DNA from: BD1-7 clade bacterium | GTDB lineage: Bacteria > Pseudomonadota > Gammaproteobacteria > Pseudomonadales > DT-91 | Direction of reading: 5' to 3' | Length of the DNA stretch: 64,000 bases | Assembly (NCBI GenBank): GCA_902705865.1 | Contig: CACSIO010000061.1 | Location: forward strand, 126,251-190,250 | Shown: in pieces, positions 55,010-63,866 of the stretch | How the letters are laid out: the number at the start of each line of letters is the position of its first letter | How positions within the stretch are numbered: the stretch's first letter is position 1 | Position numbers and translations under genes: made by a program | Notes under the pieces: generated by a model | Databases searched by the model: none | Seen by the model: only the letters and a program-made list of their open reading frames with translations | Told to the model about the DNA's origin: nothing

Positions 55010-55444
55010 GTTGTATTAAGCAGAGCCAGATAGAAAGAAGGGGGTTAACGCTGTGCGTGCCCGATTATAAGGCATTTTTGAGCGCTTGGTTATAGCATTT
55101 CGTTGAAAATTTTCGTCGATATTGCCAGTCGCTCTCTGTAAAATGGTTGCTGATTTTCGTATTGAAACGAAATTGCCGTTTTAAAGCCTGTTGATGTTGT
55201 ATGGCTGTTTTAAGTCAGCTATTCACGCCTGAAACTCGCGGTGTATTCAATGAATATGCATTAGAAATAGGGGTGAGACTGGATTATTCGATCATCCCGT
55301 GACCCTTATTGTCATTGACTTTTGTTGCCTAAGTCTTTAGTTTTACCGCGTTTTTGAAATAGGGCAAAAGGTGCGCCAGGCCGAATTCGAGCAACGGATA
55401 AACACTGCCCTGAATACATAAAGAACCCATCTGGACATTGATCA
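55010..55444. other. Long intergenic leader of the carboxylase operon
   Basis: 435 bp between pabB and the carboxyltransferase gene. TTGACT (55315-55320), 17 bp, TAGTTT (55338-55343) is the best promoter, with start near 55350 and a ~95-nt leader. A TAAAAT at 55139-55144 is another possible -10. A 33-codon frame (55201-55302) lacks a ribosome site and is not called. No known riboswitch fold is recognised. Confidence 0.45.
55315..55343 (+). promoter_or_regulatory. Candidate promoter of the carboxylase pair
   Basis: TTGACT-N17-TAGTTT; the -35 matches consensus at 5 of 6 positions, the -10 at 3 of 6. Confidence 0.4.
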
Positions 55445-57175
55445 ATGAGTAAAGCAAAAGTAATTCCTTCTCTTGAAAACCCCTTCAAAGAGAGTCAAGA
55501 AGTTGAATTTGCCGTTCCTGGTCAAGTCAGCTACGAGCCAGGTCTCTATGAAGCGACCCTTAAAAAAGGCTATGACTTGCAGCAACGTCCATTCAACGCA
55601 GCTACTGAGAAGAACGTTCAGCGTCAGCACTTGAAAAAGCGTATGACCATTTGGGAGCGTATCCATGTTCTCGCCGATAAAGGTGTTGAGCCAACCGTTC
55701 TTTTTCAGAACTGGGGTCCAAACCTTGACGGTGCTTCTCTGGTAACCGCTATCGTACAAGTCAAAGGCCGTGACGTTGCGCTTTACGGTCATGACTTCAC
55801 TGTTCGCGCCGGATCTATGGACGCAACTAACGGTCAAAAGCTGGCGAATCTGTTTGAATTAGCTGGCAAGCGTAAAATCCCTGTTGTTGGTTTAAATGAT
55901 TCTGCAGGTGCATACATTCCTGCCGGTGTTGGTGGTCTTGACGGCTATGCTAAAGCATTTACCGCACTACGTAAGATCAATGGCATCGTTCCAAGCATCA
56001 TGTGTATGTTTGGTTTTAATGCTGGTGGTGGTTCTTACTTGCCACGTCAGGGTTCTTTCCTGATTCAACCTAAAGAGACTTTCTTCGGTCTGACCGGTCC
56101 AGGCGTTGTTAAAACTGTACTGGGTGAAGACGTAACTCCAGAAGAGTTGGGTGGCCCAAGCGTTCACAGCCGCACCGGTGTAACCGATTTTGTTGTTGAA
56201 GATGAAGTTGCTGCGCTGCAGAAAGTGATTGAATTGTTGGATTACCTGCCAGACAACTTCGGTCAAAATGCGCCGTTCCGTGAATCTTCAGATGCTGGCG
56301 CACGTGAGACTTGGGATATCGATATCCTGATGAAGAAAGCATTGAACTCACCAACCGCTTTCAATACACCGTTTGACGTATCCATCATGATCCAGCAGTT
56401 GTGTGATCACGGTGATTACCTGGAATTCCAACCAGATCGTGCGCGTAACACCATCTGTGCATGGGGCCGTTTAAATGGTCATGTTGTTGGTTTTGTTGCT
56501 AACAACTCTGCTGAAGGTTCTGGTCAGTTGGATATCGAAGCTGCGTACAAAAATGCGCGTTTCATCCGCTTCTGTAATATCTACAACATTCCCATGATCT
56601 TCATGGAAGACACCACAGGCTTTAAGCCGGGCACCGAGCAAGAGCATGGCGGTATCGTGCAGGCTGGTCGTGCAATGCTTGATGCAATCATAGACTTGCG
56701 TACGCCGCGTTTGCTGGTGACTATCCGTAACGCATTCGGTGGTGCTTACGCGTCATACAACAACTACCCAACAGGTGCAGATTTTGTTTGTGCGTTGCCA
56801 ACCACACGTTGTGCGGTAATGGGCCCTGCAGGTGTTGAATACGTCTTTAAAGACGAAGTTCGTGCGATCCGCGGTTCTGTAGCGAAGCGTGTCGGTATTC
56901 TGACCGCTGAAAAAATCGCTGAAGGCATGTCGGATGAAGATGCAAAAGCACAGGCTGATGCAGAAATCGCCGAATGGCAAAAGCAGGAAGAAGCGCTTCT
57001 GGCACAAAAATACGAAGAGAAGCTGATGAATGCGGACGAAGCGTTGAGCTTGGGTTCTATTTCACAAATCGTTATGCCGCAAGATCTGCGTAAAGTACTG
57101 TCGCAGCAGGTGGATTTCCACATGCGTCATTACGAAGCTGAGCCATTGACGACAACCCAGCGCGAATTCCACTAA
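55445..57175 (+). CDS. Acyl-CoA carboxylase carboxyltransferase subunit
   Basis: A 576-aa carboxyltransferase of the AccD5/PccB-like type. GSMDATNGQKLANLFELAG, VVGLNDSAGAYIPAGVGGL, FGFNAGGGSYLPRQGSF and FGLTGPGVVKTVLGED form the two crotonase-like half-sites for acyl-CoA and carboxybiotin. It would carboxylate acetyl-CoA, propionyl-CoA or a related acyl-CoA. The Shine-Dalgarno is weak (GGA). Codon use is strongly skewed to CGT, GGT, GCT and AAA, unlike its neighbours, which suggests high expression. Biotin carboxylase follows after 33 bp, so the two form one enzyme. Confidence 0.88.
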   Translation: MSKAKVIPSLENPFKESQEVEFAVPGQVSYEPGLYEATLKKGYDLQQRPFNAATEKNVQRQHLKKRMTIWERIHVLADKGVEPTVLFQNWGPNLDGASLVTAIVQVKGRDVALYGHDFTVRAGSMDATNGQKLANLFELAGKRKIPVVGLNDSAGAYIPAGVGGLDGYAKAFTALRKINGIVPSIMCMFGFNAGGGSYLPRQGSFLIQPKETFFGLTGPGVVKTVLGEDVTPEELGGPSVHSRTGVTDFVVEDEVAALQKVIELLDYLPDNFGQNAPFRESSDAGARETWDIDILMKKALNSPTAFNTPFDVSIMIQQLCDHGDYLEFQPDRARNTICAWGRLNGHVVGFVANNSAEGSGQLDIEAAYKNARFIRFCNIYNIPMIFMEDTTGFKPGTEQEHGGIVQAGRAMLDAIIDLRTPRLLVTIRNAFGGAYASYNNYPTGADFVCALPTTRCAVMGPAGVEYVFKDEVRAIRGSVAKRVGILTAEKIAEGMSDEDAKAQADAEIAEWQKQEEALLAQKYEEKLMNADEALSLGSISQIVMPQDLRKVLSQQVDFHMRHYEAEPLTTTQREFH

Positions 57176-57208
57176 TCGAGCAGTTTTTAGGAAGAGGTTA
57201 AACACAAA

Positions 57209-60052
57209 GTGTCTAGCAACGATAATTATTTGAACAATCCGTTGATTCACGCGGACCGTAAACTGGCTGCTCATTCTTCAGAGTGGGTTCGCAGCTTTTC
57301 TTGTAAAGATGTGCTGAAGCCGTTGATCATTTGCCGTGGCCCGATTCGTAAAGAGGCTATGGATGTTTTTGACGAAATGGGTGTTGATGGTTACGGCATC
57401 TTATTGTCTGAAAAAGACTCTATCACTTACACCAACGCATTGGCGCCTGAGCTTCGTTCACTGACCGACGACTCACGTGTTCACCGTGTGCCTGATTACA
57501 CCGGTGCTACCAAAGAAGAGCGTGCACAACGCATTCAGCAGATCGTTAACATCTCAAAAGCAAACGGCTATAACGCGATTTTCGCAGGTTATGGTTTTAT
57601 GTCTGAAGATGCTGAAATGGTTGAGGGCATGGAAAGAGCTGGTCTGAACTTTATCGGCCCCGGATCATTCACTCAGCGTTCAGCGGGTATGAAAGATCAG
57701 GCTAAGCGTACCGCATTAGAAACCGGCGTATCTGTAACGCCAGGTGTTAACAACGCGACCAGCATTGCCCTGTTTAATAAATACGGTAAAGACGGTCTTG
57801 AGCAGTGTGCGAAAGACAACAATCTTGACGTTGATTTTGCTGCTTGCAGAGACGACGAAGAAAAAGCATTGGCATTACTGGCCGCATCTTACAAGGCGGG
57901 TATCGACATCATTGTAGCTGCAGACATCGGTCTGGCACTGCAAGGCGAAGCCAAGCGTATGTTGGCAGAAAAGCCTAACAATCGCTTCCGTCTGAAAGCA
58001 ATCGCCGGTGGTGGTGGTAAAGGTCAGCGTATTCTTCAGTCTGCAAATTCTTTCGAAGGTGCGACCCTTGAAGAGAAAGTTGAAGCAGCGTCAGCAAACG
58101 TTCCCGATTTGGTATTGGAATGTTTGATCGAGCTGAAAACCAACGGTGTTGGCGACAACAAAAACGTGCTGATCGAAATGAACATCGATACCACACGCCA
58201 TCAGGAAATCCAGGTAGTGGGTAACGGCGAATGGTGCATGACCATGGGTGGTCGAGACTGTTCTTTGCAGATGCATGAGCAGAAATTGCTTGAAGTATCC
58301 GTAACCAAAGAAGAATTGGAAGAAGCAAAAGCGACTGCCGAAGCTGCTGGCAAAGCAAAAGAAGCTGACCAGTTGCAAAAGGATATCGAGATCCTTGCGA
58401 AGATGGAGCATGAAGGCTCGGTATTCGGTAAGGCAGTAAAACTGGATTCCGTTGGTACGTTTGAGTGTATCGTTGACGGTGAAGCGCATTACTTCATGGA
58501 AATGAACACTCGTATCCAGGTTGAGCACCGTGTAACTGAGCTTTGCTACGGTTTGCGTTTTACTAACCCAGAAAACGAAAATGACTACTTTGAAGTTGAG
58601 TCTTTGGTAGAAACCATGGCATTGATTGCTGCACATGGTACGCGTTTGCCTGAGCCGACACGCTTCTTGCGTAACAAATCTTCTGTTGAAGCTCGTTTGA
58701 ACGCAACTAACCAAGCGTTGCAGCCGCACGCTGGTGGCATCATCAAGAAATGGTCTGACCCGGTTGACGGCGAAATCCGTGATGACCAAGGTATCAGCAT
58801 GCACAACCCAGATACTGACATGTTCATGCAGTATCGTCTGGCTGGTGCTTATGATTCAAACATCGCGCTGTTGTTGACTGTTGGTGGCGATCGCCTGAAC
58901 ACCTACGAAAACATGGCTGAAACTATCCGTAAAACCGTGCTGAACGGTTCCGATCTGCAAACTAACCTGCAGTTTCACTATGGATTGGTTAATTGGTTCA
59001 TTGGTAACAACATCAATGCACGCCCGACCACACGTTTCATCGTACCTTACCTGACTGCTGTCGGTGAGCTGAAAGAGCAAGTGAATCAGGTTGAACTTAA
59101 TTACGCGTTCAACAGCATTCAAAAGGCTGCTGTAAAAGCTGCAGGCGAAGAGGCTGCTAAAGCCACCGCTGCGGCATTTGAGCGTAAGCGTAGCCTGTTG
59201 CTTCGCCCAATCGAAGAGCTGTTCGCCGAGCCGCACATTTTGGCGGGTTGGTTAAGTCTGCACAAAGATCACTTCCATATGACTGCAGATGGTCACTATG
59301 AGTGGACTGAAAACCCATTGAAGGTAGTAGCAGACACTTACCATTACCTGGATATGGAATTCGACGAAAACGCACCAGCCGCTTATGTAATCTGGAAGCA
59401 CGACGATGAAATCCTGCAAGAAGCACTGGCGTTCTACGCACAGCTTGAATCGATGCTTGATACCTGTGATTACGAACAGCTCGTTAAGCTAATTGATGGT
59501 GATGCACCGAAAGGCTTTGATGCTGATCGTTGGGTTGACGTACAAGCTGCGCATGCTGGTTATCAGATGGGTTGTGATGTTTACGATGTGCTGTTGTACA
59601 TTGCAAGCAAAACGGGTTTCTATGATCTGCAGGTTAACGAAGATCTAACAATCGACATCCCTGATCGTCTGATGGATGTTGAATTACAAGAAGCGATGGC
59701 AAAAGTACTGGTGCCACCACCAGTAGCAAGCTCTGATGAAATCGTTGCTGTTTCGGGTGGTATGTTCTATCCACGTGAAACGCCTGAGCATGACATCTAT
59801 GTTTCTGAAGGTACGCACTTCAATGAAGGTGACCCGCTGTACATTGTTGAAGTTATGAAAATGTTCAACAAAGTGTATGCGACGTTCTCAGGTACCATTG
59901 ACAAAGTATTGGTTGAAAATGATGGTGAAATCATCAAGAAAGGCCAAACATTGTTCAAGATCACTCCTGATGAGGTGATTGAAATTGAAACACCTGAACA
60001 GGTTGTTACGCGTCAGCGTGCATACACTGATCTGTTCTTGAAAACCTTGTAA
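57209..60052 (+). CDS. Biotin carboxylase fused to biotin carboxyl carrier domain, divergent
   Basis: A 947-aa subunit. The biotin carboxylase (about 30-560) is divergent: LIICRGPIRKEAMDVF replaces the common ANRGEIAxRI start, the ATP loop is IAGGGGKGQRIL (near 267-272), RDCSLQMHEQKLLE replaces RDCSVQRRxQKLIE, and FMEMNTRIQVEHRVTE replaces EMNPRIQVEHPVTE. Long inserts enlarge it beyond 450 aa. The C-terminal carrier domain has biotin Lys884 in VEVMKMFNKV rather than the usual EAMKM. It carboxylates biotin with ATP and bicarbonate and hands it to the carboxyltransferase encoded just upstream. Start is GTG with AGGAAGAGG 10 bp before it; codon use is highly biased. Confidence 0.88.
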   Translation: MSSNDNYLNNPLIHADRKLAAHSSEWVRSFSCKDVLKPLIICRGPIRKEAMDVFDEMGVDGYGILLSEKDSITYTNALAPELRSLTDDSRVHRVPDYTGATKEERAQRIQQIVNISKANGYNAIFAGYGFMSEDAEMVEGMERAGLNFIGPGSFTQRSAGMKDQAKRTALETGVSVTPGVNNATSIALFNKYGKDGLEQCAKDNNLDVDFAACRDDEEKALALLAASYKAGIDIIVAADIGLALQGEAKRMLAEKPNNRFRLKAIAGGGGKGQRILQSANSFEGATLEEKVEAASANVPDLVLECLIELKTNGVGDNKNVLIEMNIDTTRHQEIQVVGNGEWCMTMGGRDCSLQMHEQKLLEVSVTKEELEEAKATAEAAGKAKEADQLQKDIEILAKMEHEGSVFGKAVKLDSVGTFECIVDGEAHYFMEMNTRIQVEHRVTELCYGLRFTNPENENDYFEVESLVETMALIAAHGTRLPEPTRFLRNKSSVEARLNATNQALQPHAGGIIKKWSDPVDGEIRDDQGISMHNPDTDMFMQYRLAGAYDSNIALLLTVGGDRLNTYENMAETIRKTVLNGSDLQTNLQFHYGLVNWFIGNNINARPTTRFIVPYLTAVGELKEQVNQVELNYAFNSIQKAAVKAAGEEAAKATAAAFERKRSLLLRPIEELFAEPHILAGWLSLHKDHFHMTADGHYEWTENPLKVVADTYHYLDMEFDENAPAAYVIWKHDDEILQEALAFYAQLESMLDTCDYEQLVKLIDGDAPKGFDADRWVDVQAAHAGYQMGCDVYDVLLYIASKTGFYDLQVNEDLTIDIPDRLMDVELQEAMAKVLVPPPVASSDEIVAVSGGMFYPRETPEHDIYVSEGTHFNEGDPLYIVEVMKMFNKVYATFSGTIDKVLVENDGEIIKKGQTLFKITPDEVIEIETPEQVVTRQRAYTDLFLKTL

Positions 60053-60089
60053 ACGTTTCGCGTTGGTAACAACGCTGAACTGATACGTT

Positions 60090-60116
60090 AAAAGCCGGTT
60101 TTATGCCGGTTTTTTT
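60090..60116 (+). terminator. Rho-independent terminator of the carboxylase operon
   Basis: AAAAGCCGG-TTTTATG-CCGGTTTTT, followed by further Ts, 37 bp after the stop at 60052. The stem includes one G:U pair. Confidence 0.85.
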
Positions 60117-60170
60117 GTGGGTGCCGTCTTGTCGGAATTCAGATTTTGGCGTCGGGTTCGTTTGATTAAA

Positions 60171-61169
60171 TCAGCCCGGCAAAATATGTTCGGTGATGAA
60201 GTGAATAAAGAACGCGAGATTAATGCCGAGAGCGGTGAGTAGCAGGTATCTGAGTTTGCCGAGTCGCTTCCACTGAAACGCAAAAGATTTACGGTTTTGA
60301 TTGTCCGGTGCAACACGCATAAATGCTCTGCTGAGATCTTCTAGGTCGTCGGTCACAGAGAGCATTATCTGGCGAAAGAAAGGCGCTAGATTGGCGGCGT
60401 TTTGTGGCCGTTCCTCAGGTTTTTTGCTTAGCAGTTGGTCGACAGTCATGCAGAGTTCAGGAGGGAGGTGTGGTGCAACATCGGCCAAACTTTTGGGTTT
60501 CCCATTGATAATTTCATCCATCGCGGCGCGTTTTGAGCGGCGGATGATAAAAGGGTATTCGCCCGATAACAGCTGGAATGCAATGATGCCAAAAGAAAAC
60601 AAGTCGCTACGGTAATCCAGAGGCAGCTGTTGAGCTTGTTCCGGTGAAAGAGACATTGCACTGCCGCGGGTCGCGTTGTTTGTGTTGATGTCTTGTTCTT
60701 TACCTCCGCCACCAAAGTCGGTAATTTTTATTCGGTGAGCTTTGTCGACAAGGATATTTTGGGTTTTTAAATCGAGATGAACGATACCTTTCGCGTGCGC
60801 CTCTGCTAGGCCTGCAGCGACCTGTGAGAGAATATCTAGACGCCGTTTGAGTGTGAGTAATTTTTCGCTAGTGTATTGCTGGAGTGTGCAGCCGTTAATG
60901 TACTCCATGACGACAGCAATTTGTTCATTCTCTGCCTCAGCAATTTCAAACACCTGTACGATGTTGGGATGGTTGAGTTGAGCCAGAAGCATGGCCTCAT
61001 GTTTAATCATGGCCTGATCTTCGGTGCTGCTGGTATGCAGGAGTTTTATCGCAACGTTTCGCGACAAACGAGAGTCTTCAGCGAGAAACACGCTGCCCAT
61101 GCCGCCGGAGCCAATTTTCCGTAGAATTCTGAAATGGTCGAGTGCGCTACCCGTATAATATTCTGTCAT
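60171..61169 (-). CDS. Membrane-anchored Ser/Thr protein kinase (Hanks type, non-RD)
   Basis: A 332-aa kinase. Gly loop GSGGMGSV (20-27), Lys42 (NVAIKLL), Glu58 (KHEAMLL), catalytic loop HLDLKTQN (131-138), DFG (151-153), and SPEQ (175-178, APE equivalent). His-Leu-Asp replaces His-Arg-Asp, so it is a non-RD kinase that may not need activation-loop phosphorylation. After the kinase domain, one hydrophobic helix (about 307-325) is followed by a short tail, so the sensor part outside is minimal or absent. It lies 25 bp after the FHA/winged-helix gene on the same strand, suggesting the FHA protein is its partner or substrate. Confidence 0.92.
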   Translation of the reverse strand: MTEYYTGSALDHFRILRKIGSGGMGSVFLAEDSRLSRNVAIKLLHTSSTEDQAMIKHEAMLLAQLNHPNIVQVFEIAEAENEQIAVVMEYINGCTLQQYTSEKLLTLKRRLDILSQVAAGLAEAHAKGIVHLDLKTQNILVDKAHRIKITDFGGGGKEQDINTNNATRGSAMSLSPEQAQQLPLDYRSDLFSFGIIAFQLLSGEYPFIIRRSKRAAMDEIINGKPKSLADVAPHLPPELCMTVDQLLSKKPEERPQNAANLAPFFRQIMLSVTDDLEDLSRAFMRVAPDNQNRKSFAFQWKRLGKLRYLLLTALGINLAFFIHFITEHILPG

Positions 61170-61194
61170 GCGTCCATGCCTAGGTGTTAGATCG

Positions 61195-62208
61195 CTACGC
61201 AGGAGCTGCGTCGAAGGTGCTAATCATTTGCGAGCTCTTATGTATGTTAAAGCTAATGTTTCCGATACGTATGTAGCCACGGCGTCTTTCAAGGAGTTGG
61301 TTAACGCCAATGGTGAAAGGTAGGGATTCGCCGATCTGTTTGCGTGAACGAAATATCAGAATATTCAGGTGTGCGGCATCGATGCCCAAATCCTTTGCCA
61401 GATTTTCTTTGTCGATCCAGCCAATATCGGAGTCTTCGTATCCTTTGTTCAAAGCGTCAAACTTTTGGCGTGCAAGGTGCAGTAACAAATAGTGGTGGCT
61501 TCTCTCACCTAAATCTATCGTGCGCTTTTCACTGACGAGTTTAAGCGATGTCGTTTCTTCATCTTGGCTTAGGTGAAACTCGAAAACGAACTGTTGAAGT
61601 TGGTCTATATCGAAAAACAGCTCTTCGGTTTGGTTAAGCATGGGGGGGGTGTGAAGCTGCCAGGTGTGTCGATTCGTACTCGACCCCATTGATATTTGTT
61701 GGCGGTGTTCGATCTCTTGTTGCATGCCAGTATCGCAATCTTCGAGTATCCAAGCGCCAATATCATTATCGAGAAACAGTATTTTTTCGGGTTGTTGCTC
61801 GTCTGGCAGTACGTTGTAGGGTTCGAGACGTATTTCTTGAGTATCTTTATCTAAATCGTTAGATTGGATTTTTGGGGATGCGGGCGTTACGGGAATGAGC
61901 AAGTCAGCCGGTGGATGCAGGTTTTCTATCAGCCACGAATCGTCTAGCTGTCCAGCAAAGGCGATTCGTTGTTTAGCTTTTAGCCGCACAGGCAAGCCAT
62001 TATCGACGCGCGCTCTATCGATCCAGGTGCCGTTCTTGCTGATATCTCTCAGGCTCCAGTGGTCGTCACGGAATTCGACAACGGCGTGTATTTTTGAAAT
62101 ACCTGCCAGATGCAATTGTGTGTCAACAGCATCCTCTCGACGGCCAAAGGTATGATGGCGATTCAAATAGATGCGATCACCAGACTGTTCATTGATCAAA
62201 AAGGCCAT
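61195..62208 (-). CDS. FHA domain protein with C-terminal winged-helix-like domain
   Basis: A 337-aa protein. The N-terminal FHA domain (about 1-95) has all key residues for phosphothreonine binding: GR (22-23), Ser38-x2-His41 and Asn59-Gly60. A ~100-residue linker/beta segment follows. Residues ~232-316 (GWIDKENLAKDL, FRSRKQIGE, LERRRGYIRIG) look like an OmpR-type winged helix, although HTH assignment needs a fold search. If correct, it is a transcription factor that recruits by phosphothreonine. It is immediately upstream of the Ser/Thr kinase gene (25 bp) and is divergent from ackA, whose promoter lies in the shared region. Confidence 0.82.
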   Translation of the reverse strand: MAFLINEQSGDRIYLNRHHTFGRREDAVDTQLHLAGISKIHAVVEFRDDHWSLRDISKNGTWIDRARVDNGLPVRLKAKQRIAFAGQLDDSWLIENLHPPADLLIPVTPASPKIQSNDLDKDTQEIRLEPYNVLPDEQQPEKILFLDNDIGAWILEDCDTGMQQEIEHRQQISMGSSTNRHTWQLHTPPMLNQTEELFFDIDQLQQFVFEFHLSQDEETTSLKLVSEKRTIDLGERSHHYLLLHLARQKFDALNKGYEDSDIGWIDKENLAKDLGIDAAHLNILIFRSRKQIGESLPFTIGVNQLLERRRGYIRIGNISFNIHKSSQMISTFDAAPA

Positions 62209-62572
62209 GCCAGCTTCGTGTTTCCTTTACGTAGTGTTTATACAGCTGTCCAGTTGCTGATCTGGCTTCTTGTTTTTGTTAGCTGCCTGCCGAGAGATCC
62301 TCTGTGATAAATAATCGTAAGCGTATGTCTTTATTGGATTTTGCGGCCAGCTATATACGTTAAACAGCCTAGTCATTCGCGTCAACCATAATACATTGAC
62401 CTGAGCCAAATCAGCGTGATTTTTAGCGAATTTTCGCGGGAACCGTAAGTTTATGCGGTATCTCTAATGGTATATTTTGATCTCTATACTGTTACGACCT
62501 GTCGCGCACCAATTTGGTGTCATTCAGGTAAAGCACTTTTACGTGAGTAGCAATCGATGCCCGGAGGGTTTA
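62209..62572. other. Divergent promoter region, FHA gene / ackA
   Basis: 364 bp. For ackA, TATACT (62485-62490) or TATATT (62471-62476) are candidate -10 boxes, without a clear -35. CACCAA-T-TTGGTG (62507-62519) is a perfect palindrome just past the predicted start site and may be an operator. GGAGGG before the ackA ATG is strong. No FNR box was found here. Confidence 0.45.
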
Positions 62573-63745
62573 ATGAGTCGGTGGATTCTGGTTTTAAATG
62601 CAGGTAGTTCAAGCCTTAAGTTTGCGTTGGTTAACGGTACAACTGCTGAGGAATCATTCAGCGGATTGGCTGAATGCCTTGGTGCCGGCGATGCTCGAGT
62701 CACCTTCCATAGTGAGCATGGAAATCAAACACTTCCGATTAGCGATGGCGCGATGGAAACTGCAATATCCATGATGATGGAAAAACTGCCATTGGATAGG
62801 CACCCGGTGGCCATCGGGCATCGCGTCGTTCATGGCGGCGAACGATTTCGCCAAGCGGTTTTGATTGATGATGATGTGTTAGCGGGCATCGATGTTTGTT
62901 CATCGTTGGCGCCGTTGCACAACCCAGCAAATCTGCAAGGTATCGCGGCAGCGAGGCGGCTATTTCCCGACTTACCTCAAGTTGCGGTATTTGATACAGC
63001 TTTTCATTCCGGGCTGCCTGAGAAAGCCTATCATTATGCGATTCCGATCGAGTTGTATGATAAATTCGGTGTGCGACGCTACGGGTTTCACGGTACCAGT
63101 CATCACTATGTTGCGATGCAAGCGGCTGACATTCTTCATCGGTCTTTCAACGAAACTCAGGTGATATCCGCGCATTTAGGCAATGGCTGCAGTGTTACCG
63201 CGGTAAAGAGTGGTCAGTCAATTGATACCAGTATGGGCATGACGCCGCTAGAAGGTGTCGTTATGGGGACGCGCAGTGGTGATGTTGACCCGGGTATTAT
63301 CTTTTGGCTGGCTGAGCAGCAGGCGATGTCGGTTGAAGAAATAGGCGACTTGTTAAACAAAAAAAGCGGGTTGCTTGGGCTTTCTACACTGAGCAATGAT
63401 ATGCGAACGTTGGAGGAGGCGAGCGCTAATGGACATCAAGGCGCGCAACTGGCGATTGATGTTTTCTGTTATCGTCTAGCCAAAACGATATCGGCGCTAA
63501 CGGTAGGGCTAGACCGGTTAGATGCTTTGATCTTCACAGGCGGTATCGGTGAAAACTCGCGTTTGATTCGTCAAACCGTGACCGATCAATTGGCTTTGCT
63601 TAATTTGTTCAGCGATCCTGATAAAAACGCCAACAATGGTGATAACACTAAAGGCCATATTGAGCGAGATGGAAGTGTACCGATATTGGTTATTCCAACC
63701 GATGAGGAGTATATGATCGCGAGTCAGACGTTGGCACTTATTTAG
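62573..63745 (+). CDS. ackA: Acetate kinase
   Basis: A 390-aa ASKHA-fold kinase making acetate and ATP from acetyl phosphate and ADP, or the reverse. LVLNAGSSSLKFALV is signature 1 and IGHRVVHGGERF signature 2; RRYGFHGTSHHYV and ALIFTGGIGENS are further active-site blocks. The frame starts at 62477, but the ATG at 62573 has GGAGGG 5 bp upstream and gives the usual N-terminus. Pta follows, so acetyl-CoA is interconverted with acetate. It is adjacent to and divergent from the FHA-kinase pair. Confidence 0.96.
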   Translation: MSRWILVLNAGSSSLKFALVNGTTAEESFSGLAECLGAGDARVTFHSEHGNQTLPISDGAMETAISMMMEKLPLDRHPVAIGHRVVHGGERFRQAVLIDDDVLAGIDVCSSLAPLHNPANLQGIAAARRLFPDLPQVAVFDTAFHSGLPEKAYHYAIPIELYDKFGVRRYGFHGTSHHYVAMQAADILHRSFNETQVISAHLGNGCSVTAVKSGQSIDTSMGMTPLEGVVMGTRSGDVDPGIIFWLAEQQAMSVEEIGDLLNKKSGLLGLSTLSNDMRTLEEASANGHQGAQLAIDVFCYRLAKTISALTVGLDRLDALIFTGGIGENSRLIRQTVTDQLALLNLFSDPDKNANNGDNTKGHIERDGSVPILVIPTDEEYMIASQTLALI

Positions 63746-63866
63746 ATTTAGCGTGCTAGCGGCTGAGGGTTGATCGTTTAAACGTAGATTGGTTAACATC
63801 GATTGATCGATGCACTGACGACTATAACGCACGTATTTTATTGCGTATCGAAGAGCAGGAAGTCAC

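Noticed and set aside
55201..55302. 33-codon frame upstream of the carboxylase operon as a leader peptide
   Set aside because: No ribosome site, and it lies upstream of the best promoter.
58091..58804. 237-codon minus-strand frame inside the biotin carboxylase gene
   Set aside because: Antisense shadow of a highly biased coding sequence; no ribosome site or recognisable protein features.
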